Part shown: positions 1 through 7,849 of the stretch, one piece after another
How positions within the stretch are numbered: position 1 is the first letter of the stretch
Layout of the letters: each line of letters starts with the position of its first letter
Source of the DNA: Balneolales bacterium
GTDB lineage: Bacteria > Bacteroidota > Rhodothermia > Balneolales > Natronogracilivirgulaceae
Assembly (NCBI GenBank): GCA_007133995.1
Contig: SLLP01000179.1
Span: 1-14,334, forward strand
DNA: 14,334 nucleotides
Direction: 5' to 3'
Notes under the pieces: generated by a model
The model's input: only the letters and a program-made list of their open reading frames with translations
Told to the model about the DNA's origin: nothing
Database searches by the model: none
Program-made: the position numbers and the translations under genes

Positions 1-459
1 GAAAACCGGAATAAACCCGGATGCCCAATCATGACAATGAATTACATCAGGCTTCCAACCAAGTTTCTTAACGGTTTCGAGAACACCCTTATTATAAAAT
101 ACCAGACGCTGATCATTATCCGGGAAAAAATCTTCCGTCTGAGGGTCGGTAAACATTCCCTTTCTCTTGAAGAAGGTATCGTTATCCAGAAAATACACCT
201 GAAGTTTGGCATTGGGAATACTGGCCACCTTGATGCGCATACTCTCATGCTTGCCACCAACATGAACTTTTATTCCAGCAAGCCGGATGACCTCATGAAG
301 TCGGTTCCTGCGGTCATTGATAGACCCGTATTTGGGCAAAAGCAGGCGGATTTCAAACCCTTTGTCCTGAAGTGATGCAGGAAGATAACGAAGAAGATCC
401 GCGGTGTGGGTCATCCGCGCAAATGGTGAAATTTCAGCTGCAGCGTATAGGATTTTCAT
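1..459 (-). CDS. glgA: Glycogen/starch synthase, N-terminal 153 residues (partial, runs off left edge)
   Basis: Transfers glucose from a nucleotide sugar (normally ADP-glucose) to the growing alpha-1,4-glucan chain; cytoplasmic, GT5 family. The visible part is the N-terminal Rossmann half: a start MKILYAAAEISPF, then the helix at residues 20-33, LLLPKYGSIND at 39-49, and the conserved HCHDW at 141-145. The ATG at 459-457 begins exactly at the family's usual first strand; no Shine-Dalgarno sequence precedes it. Where classical bacterial GlgA has the ADP-glucose-binding KxGGL motif (E. coli K15-L19), this protein reads RMTHT at residues 15-19. From memory, Chlorobi and Bacteroidota homologues annotated as glycogen/starch synthase share such variants, so the family call is firm but donor specificity is not proven. 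It lies downstream of malQ on the same strand after a 217-bp gap. The C-terminal catalytic half is outside the window. Confidence 0.9.
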   Translation of the reverse strand, partial: MKILYAAAEISPFARMTHTADLLRYLPASLQDKGFEIRLLLPKYGSINDRRNRLHEVIRLAGIKVHVGGKHESMRIKVASIPNAKLQVYFLDNDTFFKRKGMFTDPQTEDFFPDNDQRLVFYNKGVLETVKKLGWKPDVIHCHDWASGFIPVF

Positions 460-676
460 AATAGTCTAATTCACGGTTCCGGACTGTTCAATAAGTTCCA
501 AAAGGCTTACTAGCGGGATTGCAGGTTAACAACTCGCGAGCTTGTGGAATAAAGCGGCCATAAAAGATCAATACAGATATTTATCTGGCTCCCATATAAT
601 TCGGTAATATGTTGTGGAGATTGGCCGTGGTGGTTAATCTTTAAATATACGCAAAAATGGCCTGAACCGAAAACTG
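460..676. other. Intergenic gap between malQ and glgA
   Basis: A 217-bp AT-rich stretch between the malQ stop and the glgA start, both on the minus strand. It is long enough for a separate glgA promoter, but I found no convincing -35/-10 or Bacteroidota-type -33/-7 pair and no hairpin followed by a T-run. A bulged dyad at 529-545 centred on CTCGCGAG is the only visible symmetry and is within chance expectation. No gene seen. Confidence 0.5.
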
Positions 677-2221
677 TCAAGGTTCTTCGGCATTGATGTC
701 AGACAAATTAGAATCGGTACGGGCATCACGGGAATTTCGGTTGCTGATGGCGATAATATGTCTTATTCGTTCCCTGTCAAGACTTTCCAGCATTTCATCG
801 GTATACCGCCACAACCAGTTGTTTTCCGTAGTTCCGGGAAAGTTCATGCGATGCTCACCGTCCAGTTCCATGAAATCCTGCAAAGGAAAGATGGCCTGGT
901 TGGCAACGGAAAGCATGCCAAGTCGGATCAACTGCCAGCTGACATCGGTTCCGTCGGATTGTGTGTATTCGCGCAAGTAGTTTTTTTCTGAATCGGGTGC
1001 CTGGTTATACCAGCCAAGCGTGGTGTCGTTATCGTGCGTACCCGAATAGACAATGCAATTGGCGCTTTCATAATTGTGTGGAAGAAATCCGTTTCCGGGA
1101 TCATCGAATGCAAATTGCAACACCTTCATGCCGGGAAAGTCAAACCGGTTTCTGAGCCTGACTACATTCGGGGTGATGACACCCAGATCTTCGGCAATAA
1201 TGGGCAGCTTGCCAAGCTTTTTTTCAATGGCTACAAACAGCTTCTCTCCCGGCCCCTTAACCCAGCGACCGTTTTGTGCTGTTTTGGCATCGGCCTTGAT
1301 CTCCCAGTAAGCATCAAAGCCCCTGAAATGATCCACTCGTATGGCATCAAACATGGCAAACATCTGTTGGAACCGGTCAATCCACCAGGAATAGCCGTCC
1401 TTTTCCATCTCATTCCAACGATAAAGCGGATTTCCCCAAAGCTGGCCGGTATCACTGAAATAATCGGGTGGCACACCGGATACAAGCAGCCTGTTTCCAG
1501 TATCATCGACATCAAAATACTTTTTATTTGCCCATACATCGGAGCTGTTGTGATCCACAAATATCGGTATGTCGCCGACGATCTTGATCTCTTTTTCGTT
1601 GGCATACCTGCGCAAAGCCATCCATTGCTCGAAAAACTCAAACTGAACCCAGTACTGGGAGTCCATTCTCTCCCTGTATTTTTTTCGGGCAGCCTGCAGC
1701 GCCTTTTTATCCCTGCGTGCAAGTTCCTCATCCCACTGGTTCCATGGTTTTTTTCCATTATCAATCAGGCAGGACATGAAGAGAACATAATCATCCAGCC
1801 AGGATGAATTTTCTTTTTTGAATTCCCTGAACCGCTTTTGTTCATCGGGATCATTGCGTTCATAAAACCGTTTGCATGCCAGGGTTAACAGCTCATCCTT
1901 GATTTCATACGCCCTGTCGTAGTCAACACTGGTTGACTTTGGAACTCTGCTTTCATCCAGCTCCTTCTTTTTCAACAGACCTTTTTTTCGTAAAATCTCC
2001 GGGCTTATAAGATACGGATTACCGGCAAAAGCCGAATAGCTTGCATACGGTGAGTTACCGAACCCGGTTGGTCCAAGCGGCAGAATTTGCCAGACACCCT
2101 GGTTCGTATCCTCCAGAAAATCAATGAATTGATGCGCCTTGTTGCCAAGATCCCCAATCCCGTAATCGGAAGGAAAAGAAGTGGGATGTACAAGGGTGCC
2201 GCAAGATCTGATAAAGTCCAT
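677..2221 (-). CDS. malQ: 4-alpha-glucanotransferase (amylomaltase/disproportionating enzyme, GH77)
   Basis: Cytoplasmic enzyme that moves alpha-1,4-glucan segments between oligosaccharides, recycling the short maltodextrins left when glycogen is degraded. At 514 residues it has the compact size of the Thermus-type amylomaltase. Motifs in order: the N-terminal LPLGPTGFGNSPY (47-59), the acceptor-site loop SGVPPDYFSDTGQLWGNP (248-265), the nucleophile Asp297 in IRVDHFRGF, the acid/base Glu344 in IIAEDLG, the third carboxylate Asp397 in GTHDND, and NFPGTTENNW near the end (460-469). All three catalytic residues are present. The last 20 or so residues are a polar tail. The ATG lies 17 bp after the glgB stop on the same strand, with no Shine-Dalgarno sequence in the gap, so it is very likely co-transcribed and perhaps translationally coupled with glgB. 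Confidence 0.96.
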   Translation of the reverse strand: MDFIRSCGTLVHPTSFPSDYGIGDLGNKAHQFIDFLEDTNQGVWQILPLGPTGFGNSPYASYSAFAGNPYLISPEILRKKGLLKKKELDESRVPKSTSVDYDRAYEIKDELLTLACKRFYERNDPDEQKRFREFKKENSSWLDDYVLFMSCLIDNGKKPWNQWDEELARRDKKALQAARKKYRERMDSQYWVQFEFFEQWMALRRYANEKEIKIVGDIPIFVDHNSSDVWANKKYFDVDDTGNRLLVSGVPPDYFSDTGQLWGNPLYRWNEMEKDGYSWWIDRFQQMFAMFDAIRVDHFRGFDAYWEIKADAKTAQNGRWVKGPGEKLFVAIEKKLGKLPIIAEDLGVITPNVVRLRNRFDFPGMKVLQFAFDDPGNGFLPHNYESANCIVYSGTHDNDTTLGWYNQAPDSEKNYLREYTQSDGTDVSWQLIRLGMLSVANQAIFPLQDFMELDGEHRMNFPGTTENNWLWRYTDEMLESLDRERIRHIIAISNRNSRDARTDSNLSDINAEEP

Positions 2222-2238
2222 ACACTGATCGGATTGAA

Positions 2239-4446
2239 TTACAAGGATTTAATGATGACTCCGGCCAGCGGAGGAATATTGATGTTCACCTTTGCGGGCT
2301 GATTGTGGAACTCACCCTCTTCTGCCACCAGATTCAAATTGCCGAAGTTGCTACCTCCATAGAACTCCGAATCACTATTGAAAACAGTACGGTATTCCCC
2401 GGCTTTCGGAACACCGATTACGTAGTCATAATGCACTTGTGGCGTAAAATTGAAGATGCAAACCAGCGTATCATAGTCTTTTTTACCTCTTCTTATGAAG
2501 GCTAAAATCCCATTGTCTGCATCCGAAAAATCAACCCACTGAAACCCGCTCCAGTCAAAATCTATCTGGTGAAGAGGCTTCTGCTCTTTGTAGACCTTGT
2601 TCAGGTCTTTTATGAGGGTTTGAATCCCCTTGTGGTTATCGTAATTAAGTAAACCCCAGTCAATTGACTTCTCGTTGTCCCACTCTCCCCACTGTGCAAT
2701 TTCCGAACCCATAAACAGCAGTTTCTTGCCGGGGTGGCAATACATGTAGGTATACAGCAGCCTCAGGTTTGCAAATTTCTGCCAGTCATCACCCGGCATT
2801 TTGGAGATCAGCGACCGCTTCATATGCACCACCTCGTCGTGTGAAAGCGGTAGCAGGAAATTCTCCGTGAATGCGTAAATCATTGAAAATGTAAGCTGAT
2901 TATGATGATACTTTCGGAAAATGGGGTCGATCGCCATGTACTTGAGCGTGTCGTTCATCCAACCCATATTCCACTTGTAATCAAAACCAAGCCCGCCGAC
3001 ATATGTCGGCCGTGATACCATTGGCCAGGACGTAGACTCCTCAGCCATGGTAACGATGCCCTCGAACTCCTCATTGATCACTACATTGAAACGCTTGAGA
3101 AATTCAATAGCCTCAATGTTTTCCCTACCGCCAAATTTGTTGGGCACCCACCCCCCATCTTCCCGGGAGTAGTCAAGATAGAGCATGGACGCGACCGCAT
3201 CCACTCGCAGTCCATCGATATGAAACTTATCACACCAGTAAACGGCGTTTGAGATCAGGAAGTTCTGTACTTCTGTCCGTCCAAAGTTGAAGATCAGGGT
3301 TCCCCAATCCCGTTGCTCGCCCTGACGGGGATCTTCATGTTCGTACAAGGCCGAACCGTCAAAAAGACGCAATCCGTGATCATCTTTTGCAAAATGGCCA
3401 GGAACCCAGTCCAGAATCACACCAATTCCGGCCTGGTGGCACCGGTCCACGAAGTACTTAAGATCTTCGGGCGGACCAAATCGCGAGGTGGGGGCATAAT
3501 ACCCGGTAATCTGATACCCCCAGGAAGGATCGTACGGATGCTCGGCAATAGGAAGCAGTTCAATGTGCGTATACCCCATCTCACGGACATAGGGTATCAA
3601 ATCGTCTGCAAGTTCTCTGCAGGAGAGAAAACCGGAGGGATCGAGCCCCTGCTTTTTCCATGATCCAAGATGGACTTCATATATGGACATCGGTTCATCA
3701 AAGCCCTTGGTCCGCGATTCCATCCACTCGTTGTCCTCCCATGTATAGGAATCCAGATTTTTGACGACAGAAGCATTTCTTGGCCGAAGTTCGGAGTAAA
3801 AGCCATAGGGATCGGCCTTAAGCAGTGGCAGATCCTGTCCATGCACGGAGATCTCATACTTGTAACTATCTCCTTCTGCAAGTGCGGGAATAAAAATTTC
3901 CCAAAGGCCCTGATCGTGGTGTTTGCGCATGGGGTGGCGGCGTCCATCCCATTCATTAAACGAACCTACCACACTTACCCTCTTCGCCGCGGGTGCCGTT
4001 ACTACGAAACGAGTCCCGCTCACTTCTCCGATTTTCATCAGATGGGCCCCCATCCACTCATAAGCCCTGCGATGTGTTCCTTCCCCCCAAAGTTGAAGAT
4101 CATAATCCGACAGGGTAGAACCAAAGGAATAGGGATCGGCAATTGTATAGGTGGTTCCCTCATATAGAGAAATTTCATAGTAATAATCAGGTGCTTCTTT
4201 CATCCCCTCAAAAAAGTGCTCAAAAACACCTCCTTTACTTATTTTGGTCATCTCTTCGTAGGATGTACCGTTTTCGTACCATATCTTTACGGACTCTGCG
4301 TTGGGTTGAAGGGTGCGAATGACGATTCCTGTCTTTTTGCCTTTTTTAAACAAATGCGGCCCAAGAACAGCAAAAGGATCTGAATGTTCGGCCCGCTCCA
4401 GTGCAGAGATTTGAGCTCGGTCTAAAAACTTCTGTATTACAGGCAT
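2239..4446 (-). CDS. glgB: 1,4-alpha-glucan (glycogen) branching enzyme, GH13
   Basis: Cuts an alpha-1,4-linked chain and rejoins it as an alpha-1,6 branch, making glycogen soluble and giving more ends for GlgA and GlgP. At 735 residues it is full length, close to E. coli GlgB. Two N-terminal beta-sandwich modules are visible: the first around HSDPFAVLGPH (21-31), the second a CBM48 with APAAKRVSVVGSFNEWDGR (151-169). The TIM barrel starts near 250 (MSIYEVHLGSW) and carries DWVPGHF (346-352), the nucleophile Asp416 in DGLRVDAV, the acid/base Glu469 in VTMAEES, and Asp537 in LSHDEVVH. The C-terminal all-beta domain ends at IIKSL. First gene of the glgB-malQ pair; its upstream region is a divergent gap shared with the plus-strand permease. 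No Shine-Dalgarno sequence precedes the ATG at 4446-4444. Confidence 0.97.
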   Translation of the reverse strand: MPVIQKFLDRAQISALERAEHSDPFAVLGPHLFKKGKKTGIVIRTLQPNAESVKIWYENGTSYEEMTKISKGGVFEHFFEGMKEAPDYYYEISLYEGTTYTIADPYSFGSTLSDYDLQLWGEGTHRRAYEWMGAHLMKIGEVSGTRFVVTAPAAKRVSVVGSFNEWDGRRHPMRKHHDQGLWEIFIPALAEGDSYKYEISVHGQDLPLLKADPYGFYSELRPRNASVVKNLDSYTWEDNEWMESRTKGFDEPMSIYEVHLGSWKKQGLDPSGFLSCRELADDLIPYVREMGYTHIELLPIAEHPYDPSWGYQITGYYAPTSRFGPPEDLKYFVDRCHQAGIGVILDWVPGHFAKDDHGLRLFDGSALYEHEDPRQGEQRDWGTLIFNFGRTEVQNFLISNAVYWCDKFHIDGLRVDAVASMLYLDYSREDGGWVPNKFGGRENIEAIEFLKRFNVVINEEFEGIVTMAEESTSWPMVSRPTYVGGLGFDYKWNMGWMNDTLKYMAIDPIFRKYHHNQLTFSMIYAFTENFLLPLSHDEVVHMKRSLISKMPGDDWQKFANLRLLYTYMYCHPGKKLLFMGSEIAQWGEWDNEKSIDWGLLNYDNHKGIQTLIKDLNKVYKEQKPLHQIDFDWSGFQWVDFSDADNGILAFIRRGKKDYDTLVCIFNFTPQVHYDYVIGVPKAGEYRTVFNSDSEFYGGSNFGNLNLVAEEGEFHNQPAKVNINIPPLAGVIIKSL

Positions 4447-4577
4447 ATTGTCGGAGCATGATTTTGGATTGTCGGGTAAAATACAAAGAATTACGGAAAA
4501 GTTTACCTATATCAGAACAGGAGCAGCTGCGTTAGACTATCTCACATAACCACAAATTATTTTAGTTTTAAATTCCT
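4447..4577. promoter_or_regulatory. Divergent promoter region, glgB (minus) and FtsX/Lol-type permease (plus)
   Basis: 131 bp separating two genes that diverge, so it must hold start signals for both directions. It is AT-rich. On the plus strand TATTTTAG, about 10 bp before the permease start, differs at one position from the Bacteroidota -7 consensus TAnnTTTG, but I could not find a convincing -33 partner. No clear operator or hairpin was seen. The call rests on gene orientation rather than on recognised boxes. Confidence 0.45.
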
Positions 4578-5810
4578 TTGAAAGCCAGCAAGCTATTAGC
4601 AGGAAGATACCTTTTCTCTAGAAAAAATGTATCCCTGATCAATACACTAACTTTGATCAGCGTGTCGGGTGTTACGGTTGGAACTGCCCTTCTGATCGTA
4701 GTGCTATCCGTATTTAATGGTTTTTTTGATATCATCAAAAGCATGTTGCTTTCCAATGATCCCGATCTTAGGATTGAGGTTGCAGAGGGCCGTTCTTTCC
4801 AGGTCACGGAGAAAATGGATCATGTGCTTGACAATACACCCGAAATCGCAATTCAGTCACCCTATATCCAGGGTAAAGCTCTGGTCGCGCACCGTGGCAG
4901 ACGAGATCAGGTGGTTCAGGTCAAAGGGGTCTATCCAGACAGATTTGCTCAATACGCCGACCTGGATGCTCTGCTTCATGCTGGCGGACTCGACCTGGAT
5001 GTCCGCAACCGCATGCCGGGTATTCTGATCTCGGATCCGCTAAGCCGGAGTCTTCGGTTGAATGTCGGTGATGATCTATCGCTGCTCAGTGCAGCCGGAA
5101 TGAGGAGATCACTTACCCACTTTACAGGACCTCGTATAAGCCGTTTCGAAGTGCGCGGGATCTATGACTTGCGCCAGATAATCGATGATCCGGTAATTTA
5201 TATCGACATCGTCGCTGCCCAGCGACTGTTTGACCTCAAGAACGAAATTTCCGGCATTGACATCCGCCTCTATGAACATGACAGCGCCCAGGCCGTCAAA
5301 CAGCATCTGCAACGGGAACTCGGCGACGGTTACCTCGTACAGTCATGGTATGACCTGCAACGTCCGCTATACGATGTGATGAATCTTGAGAAATGGGGCG
5401 CTTATTTTATCCTGATGATTATTGTTCTGGTGGCGGTGCTGAATATTGTGGGTTCATTGACCATGATTGTCATACAAAAGCAGCGGGATATCGGATTGTT
5501 GCGATCCATCGGATTCCGCAGAAAGGATATTATGTCCGTTTTTCTGAGACAGGGTTGGTATGTTGGCCTTATCGGATGCACCCTGGGCGGGATCGTCGGC
5601 CTAACCTTGTGCTACCTCCAGGACACCTTCGAAATGGTGAAGCTCGCAGGTGCTGAGTCGTTTATCATATCAGCCTATCCCGTTCAGGTTCTGTGGCTTG
5701 ATGTAACGTTTGTATTGGGAGGAAGCCTGATTCTTTGTGTACTGGCCAGCTGGTACCCAGCACGCCGGGCGGCTTCCATACAACCAGCCGATGCCGTTCG
5801 CAACGAATAG
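4578..5810 (+). CDS. FtsX/MacB-family ABC transporter permease, LolC/LolE type
   Basis: Inner-membrane permease with the topology of LolC/LolE, which extract lipoproteins from the inner membrane for delivery to the outer membrane. Visible layout: a cytoplasmic start with LLAGRYLFSRKN (6-17), TM1 about 22-48, a large periplasmic domain about 50-270, then three membrane segments at about 275-299, 322-347 and 370-392. The family signatures KQRDIGLLRSIGFRRKDI (301-318) and YPARRAASIQPADAV (393-407) are both present, and 410 residues is the normal length. The start is TTG at 4578: an in-frame stop sits at 4569-4571, the first in-frame GTG lies inside TM1, and the first ATG is at codon 55, beyond TM1. 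No ATPase (LolD) or second permease is adjacent, so the partner and substrate are inferred only. Related FtsX permeases also handle antimicrobial or cell-wall functions. Confidence 0.8.
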   Translation: MKASKLLAGRYLFSRKNVSLINTLTLISVSGVTVGTALLIVVLSVFNGFFDIIKSMLLSNDPDLRIEVAEGRSFQVTEKMDHVLDNTPEIAIQSPYIQGKALVAHRGRRDQVVQVKGVYPDRFAQYADLDALLHAGGLDLDVRNRMPGILISDPLSRSLRLNVGDDLSLLSAAGMRRSLTHFTGPRISRFEVRGIYDLRQIIDDPVIYIDIVAAQRLFDLKNEISGIDIRLYEHDSAQAVKQHLQRELGDGYLVQSWYDLQRPLYDVMNLEKWGAYFILMIIVLVAVLNIVGSLTMIVIQKQRDIGLLRSIGFRRKDIMSVFLRQGWYVGLIGCTLGGIVGLTLCYLQDTFEMVKLAGAESFIISAYPVQVLWLDVTFVLGGSLILCVLASWYPARRAASIQPADAVRNE

Positions 5811-5826
5811 GCATGCGCAATCGATC

Positions 5827-7578
5827 TTAACCTTCCGAATAGCTGTCCGGCAGATCATTTTCATAAAGCACCACATCCCCGTCGGTCAGACGATCATGGA
5901 GAAGATCGTTGGCCTCAAACAGGCTCGAAACCACCGTAATGTTCTCTTTCGGATACCCCCCCTCCATCAGACCGTCATAGACCGGCCTGGTCTGACTTTC
6001 ACCCACGAGATAGATGTGATCCGGGGCATTATTTGCCATATGCAGCCCAAACTGGCGGTTTTCCTCATCCTGAAGGTCACCCAGCTCAATCATTCCCGGA
6101 GTTATTACATATTTTTTCCCGGTTTTAAATGCGGCCAGAACCGACACCGCATTTTTCGCACCAACAGGATTTGAATTGAATGCATCATCGATGACCAGAA
6201 CTCCGTTTTTCTTTTTAAGCTCCAGGCGGTGTTCGACGGGCTGCGCTTTCTGAAGGGCTACTTTTATGGTTGGAAGCCGCAATCCCATCGTAAGTCCCGC
6301 CGCAGCTGCAAGCAGTGCATTCTGTACACTGTGCTCCCCAAGCAACGTCATGGTCACGCGCTCTGATCCGCCCTGAACCAAAGCGTCCGTTTTATTTTTC
6401 GCCACCGGGTAGGCTTCCGCAACAAGATAAACATTATCTCTATTTGCCGTGCTTTCGTTACCTCTGGCTGAAGACGCAGGTTTTACTACCAACGTGAACG
6501 AACAGCCGTTTTCATCATATATTATGTCTTTTGCATGAATTCGATTGTTTTCCGGAGTTATTCCTGCAAAAATGACCGAGTGGTCCTCTCTGGTTGCCAT
6601 TCCACGCACGAGTGCATCATCTCCGTTCAGGAGAGCGGTGCCACCCGGGGGCAGATGGCGAATCAGTGCCCCCTTGGTGTCTGCAATAGCCTCCAAGGAA
6701 CCAAAACTCTCCAGGTGCGCCACACCGACATTGGTGACCACTGCGATATCCGGGGGTGCGATTCGACAGAGTTCGTCGATATTGCCCGTGTATCGGGCTC
6801 CCATTTCGAGGATAAGGATCTGGTCTCCCGCCTGAAGATCATTGTTGATTACCTTGCAGATACCCATGGGCGTGTTGTAACTGCCCGGCGTTGTACACAC
6901 ACGAAAACGCTCTTTCAAGACCGAATCCAGCAGGAATTTTGTACTGGTCTTGCCATAACTGCCGGTGATAGCGATCACCCTGAGATCGGGCATGGATGCG
7001 ATTTTTTTCCTTGCCATGCGCTTGAACCGGTACTGGATAAGCATCTCAACCGGATAGGCCAGCGCCGCAGCGAGGATCAGCAGATAAGGCAGCACCAGGT
7101 TTGCAAATATCCAGGCAATCACCAGAATGTACATATCGGGAAAAAGGGTGCCGCTGTAAAACGAGTAAGCCGTGCCGGTAACGGGAATCCAAACTCCCAG
7201 CAGCACAACAACCGCGGTAAGCCGGATCATTCTGGGAGTGAAGACCAACGGCTTTTTCACCTGGATGGAGCTGTATTCGGAAACGCTGCCAAACCAGAAC
7301 ACCGTAAAAATGAAAAGTATCACTGATATGGCCGACGTGGTCAACAGCGGTTCCAGATACTGATTGGCGACCAGTGTCAGCAGAATAAGAGCGAGGTGCG
7401 GAACCGGCAGCATAACGGTGCTCCAGCGCCGAACCAGCCAGGCGGAGAATTCATTGAGCTTGTATCCATTTTGCTGAAAGATGTGCAACAAATATTTGCC
7501 CCGAAACAACGCGTGTCGCAGCATGATAAATATGACAACCCAGCATAATGCCTCAATTGCAGCGTAATACCAACTCAA
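5827..7578 (-). CDS. Membrane-anchored Mur ligase family protein (MurF-like ATPase and C-terminal domains)
   Basis: ATP-dependent amide-forming ligase of the Mur superfamily, closest by motif to MurF (D-Ala-D-Ala addition). The Mur core spans about 198-583: the ATP loop TGSYGKTST (205-213), NTPMGI (235-240), EMGARYTGNI (258-267), TNVGVAHLESFGS (282-294), Lys302 at the position normally carbamylated, the central-to-C-terminal link HRLE (450-453), DDAFNSNP (464-471) and TPGMIELG (493-500). The usual N-terminal UDP-sugar-binding domain is absent. Instead residues 1-180 hold four or five hydrophobic segments (about 5-19, 60-78, 82-98, 119-137, 147-176). The substrate may therefore be membrane-bound, but this is inference. 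The TTG start is chosen because an in-frame stop lies at 7593-7591 and AAGGAAG precedes the TTG by a few bases; an ATG at codon 19 is the alternative. Tail-to-tail with the permease, 16 bp apart. Confidence 0.82.
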   Translation of the reverse strand: MSWYYAAIEALCWVVIFIMLRHALFRGKYLLHIFQQNGYKLNEFSAWLVRRWSTVMLPVPHLALILLTLVANQYLEPLLTTSAISVILFIFTVFWFGSVSEYSSIQVKKPLVFTPRMIRLTAVVVLLGVWIPVTGTAYSFYSGTLFPDMYILVIAWIFANLVLPYLLILAAALAYPVEMLIQYRFKRMARKKIASMPDLRVIAITGSYGKTSTKFLLDSVLKERFRVCTTPGSYNTPMGICKVINNDLQAGDQILILEMGARYTGNIDELCRIAPPDIAVVTNVGVAHLESFGSLEAIADTKGALIRHLPPGGTALLNGDDALVRGMATREDHSVIFAGITPENNRIHAKDIIYDENGCSFTLVVKPASSARGNESTANRDNVYLVAEAYPVAKNKTDALVQGGSERVTMTLLGEHSVQNALLAAAAGLTMGLRLPTIKVALQKAQPVEHRLELKKKNGVLVIDDAFNSNPVGAKNAVSVLAAFKTGKKYVITPGMIELGDLQDEENRQFGLHMANNAPDHIYLVGESQTRPVYDGLMEGGYPKENITVVSSLFEANDLLHDRLTDGDVVLYENDLPDSYSEG

Positions 7579-7849
7579 TTTCTTCCTTTTTTATATGTCC
7601 GGTGCATGATTCAGAAAAACTTGCGCGTAATATACCAAGTTCTGTTGTCTTGTCAGGCCATTCTTTCTGAAAGATACCAGGTGTTAATCCATTCCGTGTT
7701 TTACATGAATTTCCGGGATTTATTTGCCATCCGGATGGAAGCCTGTTTTTTTTGATACTTGCAACTATTGCTTTGCGGATGTATCGGAGTCGGTGGATTC
7801 CGGGACGAAACCGTCCTTTCTCTCAATCCTGAATCCTTTACGGGAATGG
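7579..7849. other. Intergenic gap between the CDF exporter and the Mur ligase
   Basis: The longest gap in the window, 271 bp, between two minus-strand genes. A short hairpin GGACG-GTTT-CGTCC (minus strand, 7816-7803) lies just after the exporter stop but has no T-run, so it is a poor terminator. A 12-bp palindrome CCATCCGGATGG occupies 7727-7738 and an 8-base T-run 7746-7753 on the plus strand, where there is no gene to terminate. No RNA gene or convincing ORF seen; a promoter for the Mur ligase is expected here but not recognised. Confidence 0.45.
7582..7588 (-). promoter_or_regulatory. Shine-Dalgarno sequence of the membrane Mur ligase
   Basis: AAGGAAG on the minus strand, with the AGGA core 5 nt from the TTG start at 7578. 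It supports TTG over the internal ATG at codon 19. It is one of only two recognisable ribosome binding sites in the window. Confidence 0.6.

Noticed and set aside
529..545. Bulged dyad ACAACTCG/CGAG-C-TTGT upstream of glgA
   Set aside because: Arms of 8 bp with one bulge are within chance expectation for the window; there is no second copy and no known operator match.
1034..1807. Long plus-strand ORF of 257 codons opposite malQ
   Set aside because: It lies wholly antisense to malQ, which has all GH77 catalytic motifs; the antisense translation has no recognisable domain.
6535..7326. Plus-strand ORF of 263 codons opposite the Mur ligase
   Set aside because: Antisense shadow of a gene with clear Mur motifs; the translation is low in hydrophobic patterning and matches no family I know.
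7727..7738. Perfect 12-bp palindrome CCATCCGGATGG followed by a T-run on the plus strand
   Set aside because: A few 12-bp palindromes are expected by chance in 14 kb, and no plus-strand gene ends here, so neither operator nor terminator is supported.
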